Assembly: GCF_022539665.2 (NCBI RefSeq) | Contig: NC_081339.1 | Location: forward strand, 2,976,017-3,040,016 | Reading direction: 5' to 3' | Origin: Daphnia carinata | Taxonomy: Eukaryota; Arthropoda; Branchiopoda; Diplostraca; Daphniidae | DNA length: 64,000 bases | Shown: piece by piece, positions 1 through 14,078 of the stretch | Numbering within the stretch: the stretch's first letter is position 1 | Layout: each line of letters begins with the position of its first letter | Program-made: the position numbers and the translations under genes | Notes under the pieces: generated by a model | What the model saw: the letters and a program-made list of their open reading frames with translations, nothing else | Database searches by the model: none | What the model was told of the DNA's origin: nothing

Positions 1-750
1 AACGACGTCGGAATCCGCGGGTGGCGTCAATTGGTCGTTGGCCACGGCGCCTAATTTGCTGGAGAGGATAAACGAATCGGACAGCGTGTAATCGAAATGG
101 CTGTTGGATGTCGGGCCGATCGTGCTAGGTCCAACAGCCTCTGGTACATCGTTCTCCATCCTGACGTTAACGAAATCATTGTCGTCAAGAACATCAACGA
201 CGTTGTCTTCCGGATCGAGTAGAACACATCCGCCAGTTTTGCGCACCTCGACCATCCGCGGCTTGTTGTTGTTGGTCGCTAAAAGAACGTTCCCACTGAC
301 CGGATGCAACCGCACGTAACGACGTACCGCCTCTTCAGCCAGCCATCCTACGGTCACATTACCTGTAAAATAATTTTTTTTTTAAATCAGATGTTTTCTT
401 TAAGGCGTCCTTGGGTATCTTTTTCGTGTGTGTATCGATATTGTGTTGGGCAAAAGGAAAGAAGGTTTACGACTTCGTTTATCGTCTGCTTCCTCCTCGA
501 GGGGTTCTTTCTACGTAAGGAAAGTTCACAAGGCAGACAGAATGCTGCCTCTTCTACATCAAGGTTGCAGAATTGTGTTGATGTAACGTATCAAATTTAA
601 TTTTTCTAAAATACCAATCGCGCTAAGACGATTTCCTTAGAATCTAATGTAAACGAAGATAGAAATTCATGGAAATATTCAAAGGGAAAACTCACCGTCT
701 TTGCAAGGGACTTGAAGCCATTCGCCTCGCACTCTGGCTGATATCTTCAT
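1..750 (-). CDS. Par-3/bazooka-like polarity protein, N-terminal part (runs off window)
   Basis: Two coding exons on the minus strand: 696-750 (start codon at 750, 18 codons plus one base) and 1-362, joined by a phase-1 GT...AG intron. The open part gives 139 codons and leaves the window at base 1. The protein starts MKISARVRGEWLQVPCKDG, then a helix-like stretch (GWLAEEAVRRYVRLHP) and an acidic segment (LLDPEDNVVDVLDDNDF). This order (basic beta-strand start, VPC-x-DG, helix, LDPDDxVxDVxDD) matches the self-associating N-terminal oligomerisation domain of Par-3 family scaffolds, which organise the apical Par-3/Par-6/aPKC complex. PDZ domains would lie outside the window. The identification rests on pattern recall of a divergent domain; a related PB1-like scaffold is the main alternative. 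Confidence 0.6.
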
Positions 751-2015
751 ATTTCTCTTACGGAGGTACAAGATCGGATTGTACAGGGGGAAACAATTGT
801 TTGCACTTCCGGATACAACGAGATGAACAGCAGGTGGTATAACTCAGGGAGGCCCCAAAGGTGCGTCTAACTTGGTCCAAAGAAAAAACAAAACTCGGTT
901 GTGCCAAAAACGAAAGACGACGCTGACATTACCTTACCTGTGCGCTCGACCCAGCCTCTCGTTGGAGCCATCTTCTGTGGAGGTCGAACCCCTCCTACCA
1001 TCTCTATCATGTCCTTCAGCACACACACACAGTGCGCATCTACAACAGAAGAATCGTATGGATTTATAACTTTGTTTTGTTAAATTCTTTTTTTCCTCTT
1101 GTTTTGGAGGGGAAAGATAGTCGTAAATTATTTTACCTTTAGCAGCTTGACAACATGAAACGCGGAGCAACGGGAATGTGACCTTCTAGTGACCTCAGGT
1201 TTCTTGACCTTGGCCAATGAGTTTTGCACCTTGACTGCCCGTCTTCATTGCGCAGTAGAATTGGAAATCATTTCAACGTCTTATTGGATGCAAAAGAATA
1301 TCAAGTGTTAACTATTTACTTTTCGTTTGGTTGCTGAAACATTTCCTCGTTCTTGTAAAACATACGACGAGACATCAAGGAGTTCGAGGAGCTGGCGCTT
1401 GTCCAACGCTGATAACACTAAAAAAAAAGGGGGAATAGAAATAAAAGTATAAATTTAGAGTTTAAACTTGCTCAAATGCTAACACACTCTGCATTCGACG
1501 GTTGGTGTTCCATCCGGTGTACAAGACCCCGTTCAAATAAAGAAAGGACGATGTGTTTCATAGCGATAAGACATTTTTGCCGCTGCACTGTTTCGATTTG
1601 ATAGTTCCAATTTTCCATATTAGAAAATAACAAAATGAAAAAGCTAGCAAGAAGAAAAAGGGGGGGGGGGGGGCAGCAACGTTAATAAACAAACCAGAGA
1701 GTTATGTGTGTGTATACAATGATTTTGAGCGGATGCCAGCTTCCTGGAGTTATATGCTAGATTCAAATTTAGCCGACCTGTAGAGAGTACAACTCAAGTC
1801 TATACATTGATGTTAAAGAGATATTTAAACGCCCCTCATCCTCTCGTGAGCCTCTCACATCATCTCTGAATATGGGGGCAAAGCCAAACCAACTGGTGCC
1901 TGACATTTTATTAGCAGTGTCTTTCATCGCAGCTTCCCTTAAAGTTATATACAGAACGTCGCAACGCTCCCGTCTGTCTCTATTGGAATTCTAAACAACG
2001 AATTCGGGAAACAAC
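751..2015. other. Intergenic region between two divergently oriented genes
   Basis: This is the shared upstream region of the Par-3-like gene (minus) and the SOD-like gene (plus). It contains a 14-base G run (1660-1673) and short AC repeats near 1020. I see no supported coding exon. The SOD-like start codon at 2016 may be preceded by a short 5' UTR beginning around 1.9 kb, but no promoter element is clear enough to call. Confidence 0.5.
1660..1673 (+). repeat. Homopolymer G run (14 bases)
   Basis: Fourteen consecutive G follow an A-rich stretch. It is a simple slippage-prone tract. A similar G run lies near 17.93 kb (inside an intron) and a C run near 21.41 kb. Exact length may be a sequencing estimate. 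Confidence 0.8.
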
Positions 2016-3679
2016 ATGTCGATGGCACTACGCTTCTGCACAGTTTTGCTTCTCATCCAATGGAGCCGTGCTGTTCCAGGTATTTTTGTTTTGGACAGGG
2101 GAAAAAGACCCTACCAGACACCTTCAAACAACTAAACAAAATGTTGCATTGCGACTCACCAAAACATCAGTTTCAGAGACGAGTGACCTCGCCGATCTGC
2201 GGGATAATGTTTCGAAGCTGTGGAAGGCCCTCAGGGAACTGGAAGCTGAAGTCCGCGAGAGTTTCGATATTCACGCGGCTATCGAAAATCACGAACATCA
2301 GGTAACAACTCCAAACAATGGGCCTTTTGTTCCGTCTGGTTTCCTTCTAAAAGAAAAGAAAAATTAGCACAAATGATTGTTTTAAAGGTACATCATCTGG
2401 GTCACGAGGATAATGGACACGATATTCACCATTCTGAACGCCATCTCAAGGTTTTCCCGCTGCTCCGTCCTATAATTTGTAGCTTTTAATTATCACGATA
2501 TTAATCTTTGAAAATCTTCTATTTACCCAATGATTAGCATCTCGAACAAGTCCACGGGCGGACGATTGCTGGTCCAGCCGGTATCGAACCCCATAAACCA
2601 CACACTCCCGAAGAAAAGGTTTCCCGATTAATTTAAATGTGGGAAACTTTAACTGAAATTCTTTTTAACGGACAAATAGGAAGTTCTACGACATGAACAC
2701 GAATTTCATCACGCCAATGCTAGTTTCGAGACGGAGGAAGAACACAGAGCCCATCACGAAGAGAATTTGTTGAAACATTTGGAGCTCGACCACGGACACG
2801 GTGAACATAACGGTGTTCATCACGGCAAGGTTGTTGTTTGACACGTTTAAAGTGTACTTGTTCTTGCTCATCAACCTATGTCGATCTAGATGAATAAGGA
2901 GATCGAACACGAAATCGATGTTCATTTCATGCTGCGCAGTCACGACGGTCACGCTGCACATCACAATGAGAATTTACTGAAACATCTTGAAGAAGATGAC
3001 GGGCACGGCCCAGCTGCAGATCGACCTAAGCCCACGACGACACCCAAGCCACCCAGAGGATCCAAAACCTATCAAGCCGTTTGCGAAATGAAACCCAATC
3101 GTGCCCTTCAAAGAGCTAAACACAGCATCGTTGGCAAAGTCGCGTTCACGCAGACGACGGGAGGTCCTTTAAATGTTCACGTTAACCTCAGAGGTTTGCG
3201 TACGAATGGGAAAAGTTTGCACGGACTGCACGTGCACGAGCTTGTTCCAGATGATGATGGTAATTGCAACCAAGCGGGGGGACATTTTAATCCGACAAAT
3301 TCGGTTCACGGTGGACCCAAGTCACGAACCAGGTACATCGACAAACAACTACTGAAGCGGAATGATGTTGAATTGAGTTTGCTTTAGGCACGTTGGAGAT
3401 TTTGGCAACGTCGAAGCTATTGAAAACCAAGGTATTAACGTATCGTTTACTGATTCTGTAGCGTCACTTACCGGACCAAATTCAATCCTACATCGAACTC
3501 TTGTGGTAAGTTAAAACCTAGAAGTTAAGCTGTTTAAAAATTGTTTAAATGAAATTACCCTGTGCGTTTAGATTAAGGAGAAAGAGGATGATCTGGGATT
3601 GAATCGTGCTGATACAGAGAGCCTAGCCAATGGTAACACTGGCCGTCGTTTGGCTTGCTGTATCATTCGCGCTGTTTAA
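2016..3679 (+). CDS. Secreted histidine-rich Cu/Zn superoxide dismutase-like protein
   Basis: Eight exons: 2016-2079, 2177-2301 (acceptor 6 nt earlier is equally possible), 2388-2450, 2538-2618, 2680-2829, 2890-3332, 3388-3505, 3572-3679; about 383 aa. The start ([19 protein letters not shown]) is a signal peptide, so the product should be extracellular. Residues of exons 2 to 6 form a charged extension with roughly 35 histidines, including HH and HxH clusters. The C-terminal 150 residues are a Cu/Zn SOD domain: HVHE (two copper ligands), GGHFNP (bridging His), SVHGGP and RHVGDFGN (zinc ligands His, His, Asp), the disulfide cysteines and the active-site Arg of GRRLAC. The position that normally holds the fourth copper-ligand His (VxHE) reads VIKE, so Lys replaces His. 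Normal SOD catalysis is therefore doubtful; copper or zinc binding through the extension is inferred. Confidence 0.88.
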
Positions 3680-4024
3680 AGCGATAGCATTCTTATCCAT
3701 TCTAAATGAACAAGAAATTTTCGGAAACTGGATTTCCTTCTGCTACTTGATCAGCAGTTTTTGCTGCTTCTTCACGCCATTACTGATTCGCAACTTGTGT
3801 TTTGCACCGCACGATTTTTTGATCCAAGTATCAAGTTGGCTTGTTAAAAATATAAAAATTCAAGTTAAGCCTAAGAGCTTGCATTCTATCCGTGTTCGTT
3901 TGGTAGATATTCTCCTATTAAAAATGGACTCGTAAACTAAATAAGAAATTACTATTTATGCAATGCTATTAAATGTGACGCAGCAAATTAAGATACAATT
4001 TGTGGTACTAGGTACGTATTAGCA

Positions 4025-5081
4025 TCATGTTTTCGATTTGACTTCGGAATTTGAATCTTTAGCTGCTGACTCCTCACTATCATTTTTCGTTGCTTCTTCC
4101 TCGTCTTCTTCTTCCGGTTTTTCGTCATTTCCATATAACGTTGGATATTTTGACATACAGTCTTGCATGGCTTTAAATGAATCAAAGCAATCGCTGCCTT
4201 TCGGTTCAGTAGGGCTATGACACAAATAGGAAGAAAATTACTTTTGTACGTGCGTTGCTAATGTATTAACAACAAAATTCGTTGGGTTACCTGTAATGGA
4301 AGCAAGTAAATGCTTCTCTGAATTCAACTCCACATGGACCAGTAGCCATTCCTCCTAAACAAGGGCAGTTCCAATTTATGTCACCATTTGGCAGGATGAG
4401 ACCAGGTGGTTCCTCTTCATCAGGAAATGTGATGGTGCTTGGTTGTTTCAAGTCTTCTGGCGTCAAAAAGATAATTTTGTCTTTTCCTAGACAGTAAAAC
4501 AGATACCAAGATAATTATGAGTGGGACCTTGATGTGTTTGATTACAGGGACAGAATTTGATCAAATTTTATTAGTAGTTATTTGTTTTGAGCTGATGTTC
4601 CTCTAAAAACTTATACCACCTAAGTAAAACTTACATTTGATCTACTTTCTGTTTCACTATTTTGTAGTGGTGTATAACGGAAGGATGACCAGCAAACTAC
4701 CATGCATTTGAAAAAAAAAGTGAGTATGAAGATCACGGCAAGACCCAATATTTTTTAGATCTACAGTGAGGCATTAAAGTTTAGAATAGGTGGGATAAAT
4801 AACTATTACACAACTAAACAATAATGGTGGGGGTCTCATAGAACGTACAATAAAAGCAACCTTAATCTACTGACTACCAAATTGCCCATACGAAAATTTG
4901 AACCAAGATTAGCTACATTTCCATTCCTTCTTTGAAGTCTGCCAGAAAATGTACGATGTGGATAGAACAATGAACTGGTCAAACGTTGCGAAATTTGGTC
5001 GAAAAATTTCTCATAGTAAATATACCATCACATGTTCGGAAAAATAAAAAAAAACCTACCTTCTTCTCTACAGTACGACAT
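4025..5081 (-). CDS. CHCHD4: CHCHD4 / MIA40 mitochondrial intermembrane-space oxidoreductase
   Basis: Three exons on the minus strand: 5060-5081 (a 22-nt initiator exon, MSYCREE), 4291-4486 and 4025-4214; 135 aa, close to the usual 140. MIA40 oxidises cysteine motifs of small proteins imported into the mitochondrial intermembrane space, working with the sulfhydryl oxidase ERV1/ALR. The redox-active CPC motif is at residues 48-50, followed by the paired CX9C motifs C59/C69 ([13 protein letters not shown]) and C82/C92 ([12 protein letters not shown]) that form the helical hairpin. The tail after residue 100 is rich in Glu, Asp and Lys, as in animal orthologues. The first intron (4487-5059) is long for this locus. 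No N-terminal presequence is present, as expected for the short animal form. The end of the gene faces the SOD-like gene tail-to-tail. Confidence 0.95.
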
Positions 5082-7144
5082 TTTAGGATTTGGCACAGTT
5101 AATTTTATGGGGAAATTAATGGAATATAGAAATACCGGCAAAATTTCTATTTTTTCACGTGCTTGACGGCCCACAGCCGAAAAGTATTTTCGTCTGCTAG
5201 TTCCACGACCATAGGGCCATCTATGCATAAATAGATCTACTTGTTTGGAAACCATGCGATATTCTTTTCTGTCAAGTCACGGCGGGATCTTATTACACAA
5301 TAGCTTGAGCCGGTTGAATGAAGATGCGTTGAATTGCTTATCTGAAGGCGGTTTGCTGTACTAATTTATTTACGAAACGGTACAATTGGACTTTGGTCTG
5401 GACTACCAAAACTAATTGTTTGGAACCGGAATGCTTGAGAAAACTTAAGAAATAGAGTTGGGGAAATCTCGGGAGATAACTGTGTCAGCTACATGATTTG
5501 TGTCGACATGAACTGAATTCTTTCGCTGCTAGTTTCGCATGTCCCTTTTCGCAGCCCTTCAGGACGCATAACGTGTTCTGCGTAATTGTTTATTCCGTTA
5601 AGCTTAAGCCAGCTGTCATCTGTAAGGCGTCCCAAGTCGTCTGACTTCAAACCGTTACCTAAATTAAATTGAGAACCAAACTCCATTTAATTTCAGTTAC
5701 ACAATATGATGTAAACAGCCTAATCTTACCAGAAACGAAATTTTTTGTTGTTCAATCTCATCAGCGATAGGAAATGTGGAGCAGGATATGGTAAGGTATC
5801 TATAAATGTCAAAATATATTGCGCCAATAAGGACACGTGTATGCTTGTTGATAGAGGGAGCGTGGAAAAAGCGGTTGAGACTCGGGTGGGGTTTTCCGTC
5901 AAGGTGGGAGGGAACTAGTACCCAAAAGCCGACGCCTTTTCAACCAGACAAAATTCATGCCCATATAAGGAAATGCTCAGCGAACGACCCCACTTCGTTG
6001 TTAGTTGGTAATGGGGCCTGGTCCCTTTAGAACGTTATGTCATGACGCAGTTACAACAATAGAGTTGCCAGTATGTGGAGTACCCCAAGCGCCTCTGGTG
6101 TCAAATGAATTAAACCTAATTTTTAGACCCGGGAAAGCATCTTTAATGGAACTAATCAATGTTGCAGATTCAATATTTTATCAATCTTGTATCATTTGAC
6201 TAGGGTGATAGTTTTTTGTCTTTAAACACAACGAATTAGTACAATCAGTTCCACGGAGCTAGGTGGCGCCACGGACCTCGAAATTCGGAGAGCTTGAACC
6301 AGCACCTGTTACAGTGGGAAGGCCTTTGTTATTCAAAATGGCTCGTCCCCCCAGTCACAACGTTGCACGATCTCAATACGATAGGAAGAAGGAAGGGAAA
6401 GAGGAGGGCATAAAGGGAAGGCTAGCGTCTCATCGCCACGTTATTGCTTGCGGTGCCGGCTTTGGTGTAACTTTGCTTTCTCCGGTAAAATACGGATTTT
6501 TACTACTTAAAACATTTGTTCGTTCTTAGGTATTTTAATCGATAAAGCGTGTTCATTATGTCTAGTTAATTTTTCCGTGTCGATAGAAGCGTGTCGTTGT
6601 CGTTGTTACGTCAAAATTCAAATTTTTTCGTTGCCTTTTGTACCGGCGTCTGTGTGAGTAATAGGCAGCCATACCCGAATCAATAGGGGTCCCACCCCTC
6701 GAGAAAAAATCCGTTGGGGAATCGCCATTTTCTCCCTTTACCACGGGAAACGAAAACCGGTTTTCCCTGAAATTGTTTCTCTTTTTCTCATAACATTGTC
6801 GTATATTGCTTATTCTTGGGTTCGAAGTATTTATTTTTCCACCGTTGTGGTATAGTGCGGTGTCTTTCGTTATCCAAGGTGATCTTATCTGAGATTAAAA
6901 TTTAAGTACGTGGGTGCGGCGTCGCCCCTATCTTTACGAGTCATCTTCTGATAGCTTGTTACATGGCATCATACATGCTTTTGCAATTGTAAAGTTTGAG
7001 ACCTTGTTCAATGACAGCTAGTTGACAGCTTTGACAGATAGCTGAATTGTCTAGACTTAGTAAATTATGTGTTGTTCTTTACACTTATCCATACATATAG
7101 ATTGTGATAAAGTGACATGTTATAATTTTTCTTTTTCTTCACAG
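5082..7144. other. Upstream region of the actin gene
   Basis: No secure coding gene. A minus-strand open frame of 65 codons at 5489-5686 starts with ATG but resembles nothing I know. The interval probably contains the actin promoter and a noncoding first exon, because the actin coding exon is preceded by a strong polypyrimidine tract and acceptor ending at 7144, so the actin 5' UTR is split by an intron. Which upstream donor pairs with it cannot be told from sequence alone (candidates near 6528 and 6881). Confidence 0.5.
5961..5970 (+). promoter_or_regulatory. Perfect CArG box (possible SRF site / TATA-like) upstream of actin
   Basis: The ten bases CCATATAAGG fit the serum response factor consensus CC(A/T)6GG exactly, and contain a TATAAG core. 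SRF/CArG sites are a known feature of animal actin promoters. It lies 1.2 kb before the actin start codon, compatible with a promoter ahead of a noncoding first exon. Function is inferred from position and motif only. Confidence 0.4.
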
Positions 7145-7155
7145 ACTAACCTTAA

Positions 7156-8693
<1,538 letters not shown>

Positions 8694-9123
8694 ACACATT
8701 CATCACCATCACCACAGCCGATACTTTGTAGTCACCTGGCGCAATAAGGAGGTGGTGAAGAGGCTGATGAGTAGGGGGGAGAGGAGGAGGAAGAAAAGAA
8801 GTTATAAAAAAAATCCATCTGGCTTCACGTGCTGTTTTGAGTTTTTTAAAGCAGTCTTTTCTTTTGTTTAAAAAAAAAAAAAACATCTCCCAACTTCCTT
8901 GTTTCCTTAATTTTGTGCGTAGATTATCGTGACTTGGTGTGTTTGTTAGCCGTTGACGCCTACTACCATCATTCCGAAATTTTTTTTCGTTCGATTTTGT
9001 TTTGGAAAAGATACAAAAAAAATTCCTCTAGCCATTCCCGCAAACAAGAGCCAGCCTCTTTGCGCGCAAGTCACTTTGAGGTGTGCGTGTGTCTGTGTAT
9101 TTTCCCCCTTTGAGAGTTGTGAT

Positions 9124-9129
9124 AATAAA
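9124..9129 (+). terminator. Polyadenylation signal of the actin gene
   Basis: AATAAA lies 430 bases after the actin stop codon, in a T-rich and GT-rich context that follows shortly after (GTGTC, TTTT), as expected for a cleavage signal. It is the first canonical hexamer downstream of the stop. Confidence 0.55.
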
Positions 9130-9149
9130 ACTCTCGAAAATTCCAATTT

Positions 9150-12100
9150 TGTGTCAATTCACATTTTTAGTTAGGGAAATATATTTTGCAATAGAAGGAA
9201 AAATGTTATTTGAAACTTGACAATCGAGCGGCGAGATAAATTGGGGCGGAAATCGCCAGAGCCATCTATGAGTCGTGGATAATACGAAGTGTGAAGGCCA
9301 TTTTGCACGTGGTTTTTGGTGAAGGACAAATGATTTTTCTTTTGTGTTCGACGTTCCGGAGTTCATCCATTCTAATCACAATGGAATCATCTCACCGGTG
9401 TGTGTCCATAGTGAAAAAAGAAGCTGATGTTCACGACACTGACGAATAGCAGTCATAAAACGAGTTTGGAGATCTTCAACTCTTCTGTTTCTTTTCATCC
9501 TCCTTTTGGCCACCTGGAACAAATTGGCGAGAGGAAAGCTGAAAAAGGACCTCAGGTAAAAACTAGAAAAAAGATATACAATCGCGACACACAAACAATA
9601 GGTGACATGAAAAGGGGAAAAAAAGGGAAGCAACATGTTTTGGGTTCAGTTGCCTATTGCTTTCAATTATCTTCTACATTCAACTTTAACTCAGATACGT
9701 CTATACGTGTGAGTGTTTTTTTTTCTTCTCGGTATGTTATTATTGCCCCTCTCCGGGGTGGGTTGGAAAACATCGACAGATGTTGCTGACCGTTGAATAA
9801 ATATGTTTTTTTCTCCTCCCCTCTTTTTTAAAACGCAGAAAAAAAGTGAGAAAAAAACATAAAAAACTGCTTATTTCTTCTTTAACCGGCTTATGTATAT
9901 CTAAGTCCTTAGAACACACTGCATGAATGTGTTTCCCTTTTACCATTTCATATATTTGGTAATACAGATGTATGAGAAAGTGGCGTGGCGTAGGGATAAT
10001 TCATTCATTCGAATTTCAGATGTCTTCGAATTTTTTCTTTCCAGTCGAGTACCCTGATCCTCAAAGGAATTTTTAGTTCTCCACAAACTTTTTATCTCTT
10101 GTTTGAAAATTATCTCTTGATGTGAACCGAACTACACGTAGAGATAACTAAACTTTTTATCATCACGATAAGAAAACACTTGAACTCTCTGGTCATTCAC
10201 CGCCCACTGTATGCTGATGTATCCAATCCCGATAACAATCCCCAGTCTTTGAAAATGGGAAATCAACACCATTAGACGATAGAGGAGGAAACAAAAAGTA
10301 TACGAGATAAAATGAAATGTACACATATCTAATGTCTTAACTGCGGGTGGTCTAATCATTGGAAGCACGTTCTCCTCATAATGTCAACGAGTGCATGCGG
10401 GTCAATGGTAGTTTATTAAATTATAATTTCCTGCTCGTAAATTCCGTTGCAGTGTAAAATAGATCTTGAGTGAAAGTTGATGAATTTCTTTTTTATCCGC
10501 CCTTGATATTAATCAGTTCAGAATTTTCCAACTTGTGCGACCGGCTTTCGCGTCAGCTCACTTTCGTTCCACCGTAAAAATGAGGGAAAAAAAAAGAAGC
10601 CAAACATGTTAGTCTACCTCATTCCTTCTAGTGTTCATAGTAGGCCATATGTCCCTTTTTCTGTTTTCGGATTGACCGATATGCAAATTTCACAATTAAA
10701 ATATGCTACAAGAGAAAAGACAATGCGGCAAAACTTTCACGTTTTTGTCTTCTCTCTCCCCGCAAAAATGCTAATGTGTGAGAAATAATTATGAGAACAT
10801 CATCATCTTAGTCACATAGAGAAAGCCTTTTTTTTCATACATGCAAGGAAGCCGGTGAGAGTGAAAGCTATTTGCATATACCCCCTCTCAAAAAAAAAAA
10901 AGACTCTTTTGCACCATGTTGCTAATGATGATGGAAGCTCTGGATAGTCCAGCCGAGCGTATCAAATCCTTGTGTTCTACTCCAAAGTGCTTTTCTCTTG
11001 TTTGTAGTCGCGCAAGTTAGACCGTCATGGAGGGGAATATATCGGTCCGCTTTTCTACATTCTCCTTAACATTGAAAGCAGATGTTTTTTTTCAAAGCTG
11101 CTACCGCCCAGAAGATAATAAAGGGAAATTTGTTTGACCGTGTCAAGAAGACTAATAAAATTATTTCAAAATTTGAATGCAACTTTTTTCTTTTATTCTC
11201 GCAGATGATGGGGCAATCAACACCTGGATGATGATCCTCCCCTCTTCTGATTAGAGAAAAGGTGTTGACGACGACTAATGTACAACACATGCAGCTTTGG
11301 ATGAGAAACTTATGGTCCATTTTCTTCTCCAGTGGCAAGGTAAAATGAATTTCCCACGCATTTATCATCATCAACTTCTCGAGATTTTTTTTTGACCCAC
11401 AAATACTCACAGCCTTCGACCACACTCGACGTAAATGGAAGTAGAATATGACGATATCCAATGAAGCAAAACACGAGATTGTTTTGGTCCGATTTCTTGG
11501 CCCGCCATAACAAACCTGGCCAATAACAAACGACGCGTCATCGCTGGACTACTTATTTTCCGTACAAGTATGCAGCTCTAGGGAAATCAGCGAAAGAAAA
11601 ATTGCAGATAGTGTTTTTGGGTTGTTTAGATGGAAAAAAGGTCAAAAGATTGGGACCGAAAAAGCGGAAGTGATTAGACGATCCACGGCGTAACCGCAGA
11701 TAATTGTTGGCCGAACGGTTCTTTTTTTTTTCTTTCCTTTAGCGTGTGTTTTCTCTTTTTTTTTCTTCCCCTAAGAACCAAGAGTTAACCCAAACGGGAA
11801 ACGGGCAAACATTGCGTCCGGCTCAACGGAAATGCTCGTCAGTTATAATGTAACACACCGGGCAGCTGCGTAAAAGCCATCGCCCCAATAGAAACACACG
11901 CGTCAGATTGTTACGGACTACTGATCCACACACAACAAAAACTTAAAAAAAAAAAAATTCTAACAAATTCTTTTTTTTTTTTCTCTCTAATAACAGAGTT
12001 GCCAACCCGGATTCAATGGAAATAGTTACGTTTTATTACATTTCCGAAGGATACTCTGATTTCCCACTGTGGTTCGGGAACAAAAAAAAAGGTAAAAATT

Positions 12101-14046
12101 GTTTTGTAATTTTGCGTTCAACCTTGAAAAGAAAATGGAAGTTTTAAATCAGTTTTGGCGAAATGCGATGGTGTGTCACAGGTATTGTTTCTTTTCTCAG
12201 GAACCGTTTAATTGACAGGAACGGATACCTGTATGCAGGTGTGGGGCAAATAAGAATATGATTTCAAGTTCCTTGAAATCATTCAACAACAGAAAACTGT
12301 TGGTCATTTCGAACGGGTATCAAGTGTGTGTCTATAATCCCCATTTTGGTTACGACAGCTACACGTACAATGATTGAAGGTAACATAAAGGAAGAAGTGG
12401 TCAGTGAACTTAAGGTTCGTTCTGCTCAATGCGCATACAAAAGGAAAACCATTTTCTTTCTACATCAAAAAGATACTTTTTTGGGAAAGAGAAGAAAGAC
12501 GAGCGTTTCCGACGAAGCGAAAAAAGAAATGACCAGTTGATTTTTTTCGTTTTTCTTCGGCTTTACGTGCGTTATGGTCAAAATGGAGGCTCTCCTACTT
12601 TCTCCGTGTAATCAGAGACCATCATCAATTTTTATGACGTCAACTATAGATGGATAGCACTCAAAGTAACTCAAAATATAAAGCCCTTTTTTTTATGTTT
12701 ATTTGAGCAGATCCGGGGGTCTCTTGCGTGTAATCAACTCTTTCGTTTAGTTCTAGTAGTGGTACATTCTTTTCGTCTAAACAATCCAATTAGTTTAGCC
12801 CTTTTTTTTTCTCTCTCTTTCCTCCCCCTTATTCCAGTAGTTTTCTCTTCCTTTTTTTTCTGCAGCGCAAAAGAATATGAATGCATTTATGTGTGTGTGT
12901 GTGTGTCTCTTTGGGGAAAATGTCGATATTGTAGACTCGAGCGCCATTGCTTTCTTTCGTATGGTTCTCTAAAAAGCCTTCAGGCCGATACCGGTGGCGC
13001 TAGTGTCTCCCTCCTTCCCCACCGAATTACTCTCTCTCCACTAGCCTTCAATCCCCTTCAGTCAGGAGACGCGGCTCAGAGCCTCGAGTTGTGTTTCTCC
13101 GAACGTTATTCTATTTTGTTTGTTTTTTTCTGATTCCTGCCTACTCTTTTCGTTTTGTACATTGCAACAAAAGTTTCCATCTTCTTTTGCTCGAAAAAGA
13201 AACGAATTTGTGTTTGTGCTTTGTGTGTGTTGGATTCTGCTAGTGTGGGCCACGATGTGTTCTTGAAATATCGACAAAACGTCACAGTGTGCACACACAC
13301 ACGAGGATTTGTCTCTTGTTTCGCTCACGAATTTGTGTGTAGCCATCGCGAGGTATGACAAAGAGAGGGTTCTCTCTCTCTCTCTCTCTTTTTTTATTGT
13401 AGAGTCGTGGGTTAGCTCGGAGGCAAATGGACGCGCAGTTGGGGGAACGAAAAAAGAAGAGGCTGTTTCTCATGTACCTGCCAGTTTTCTTTTTTCTTTC
13501 CACTGAAAAAAAAAGGAAAAATCATTCGACTTTTTTTTTTTTTGTATTTCTGCTCTCATCCAAAAATGCAACAGCTTCGTTTTTTGAGGGGGTGGATCGA
13601 TAATTTTCAAGCTTTTACTTTTTGTAGATTGTCGGTCGGATGCTTATGGTAAAAGCGGCACGTAAACTATAAACAAACGAAACTCTCTCTCTATTATCCT
13701 TTCATCCGTAAATTTTTTTTTTTTTTCGGTATTTCTTTGTTCGTTATCAGACCGGAGCGAGAATTTCTGTGTTCCCTCCGTTTTTATGCATGTGTAGCAA
13801 AAAGAACCACCATGATGGATCAACTTTCTAAATTTCCCACACGTTACAATCCAACCCTTCCGGGTGTGCATCAAACATTTGATGTCATCTGTTAGCCCCA
13901 TCCGTTAAAAAAAAAAAAACGAATTCTATTTGGTTTAAAAAATTGAAGTTATGGGATCGATATCTCAGTGATGGATCATTGTTTCCCCCAGCTGGATATG
14001 GTTAATTCTGATTAATGTATTTTTATTTTTATTTTTCCCATTCCAG
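9150..14046. other. Long gene-poor interval upstream of the two-pass membrane protein gene
   Basis: I found no coding exon with supporting splice sites or recognisable protein. The DNA is rich in poly-T/poly-A tracts and simple repeats: (GT)n at 12891-12906 and (TC)n at 13371-13389. A strong acceptor (polypyrimidine tract, then CAG ending at 14046) precedes the coding exon of the next gene, so noncoding first exon(s), promoter and enhancers of that gene probably lie in this interval. A perfect 9-bp inverted repeat with a 3-base loop occurs near 12.26 kb. Confidence 0.5.
13371..13389 (+). repeat. (TC)n microsatellite
   Basis: About nine uninterrupted TC units followed by a T run, in the noncoding region upstream of the two-pass membrane protein gene. 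A (GT)8 tract lies 480 bases earlier. Confidence 0.85.
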
Positions 14047-14078
14047 TTGATTGGCAGTGAAGGAAAGAGAATTTACCA

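Noticed and set aside
2080-2098. 19-nt intron that would join the SOD signal peptide exon to the frame at 2099
   Set aside because: Far too short for a spliceosomal intron; the acceptors at 2170 or 2176 give a normal 91-97 nt intron in the correct phase.
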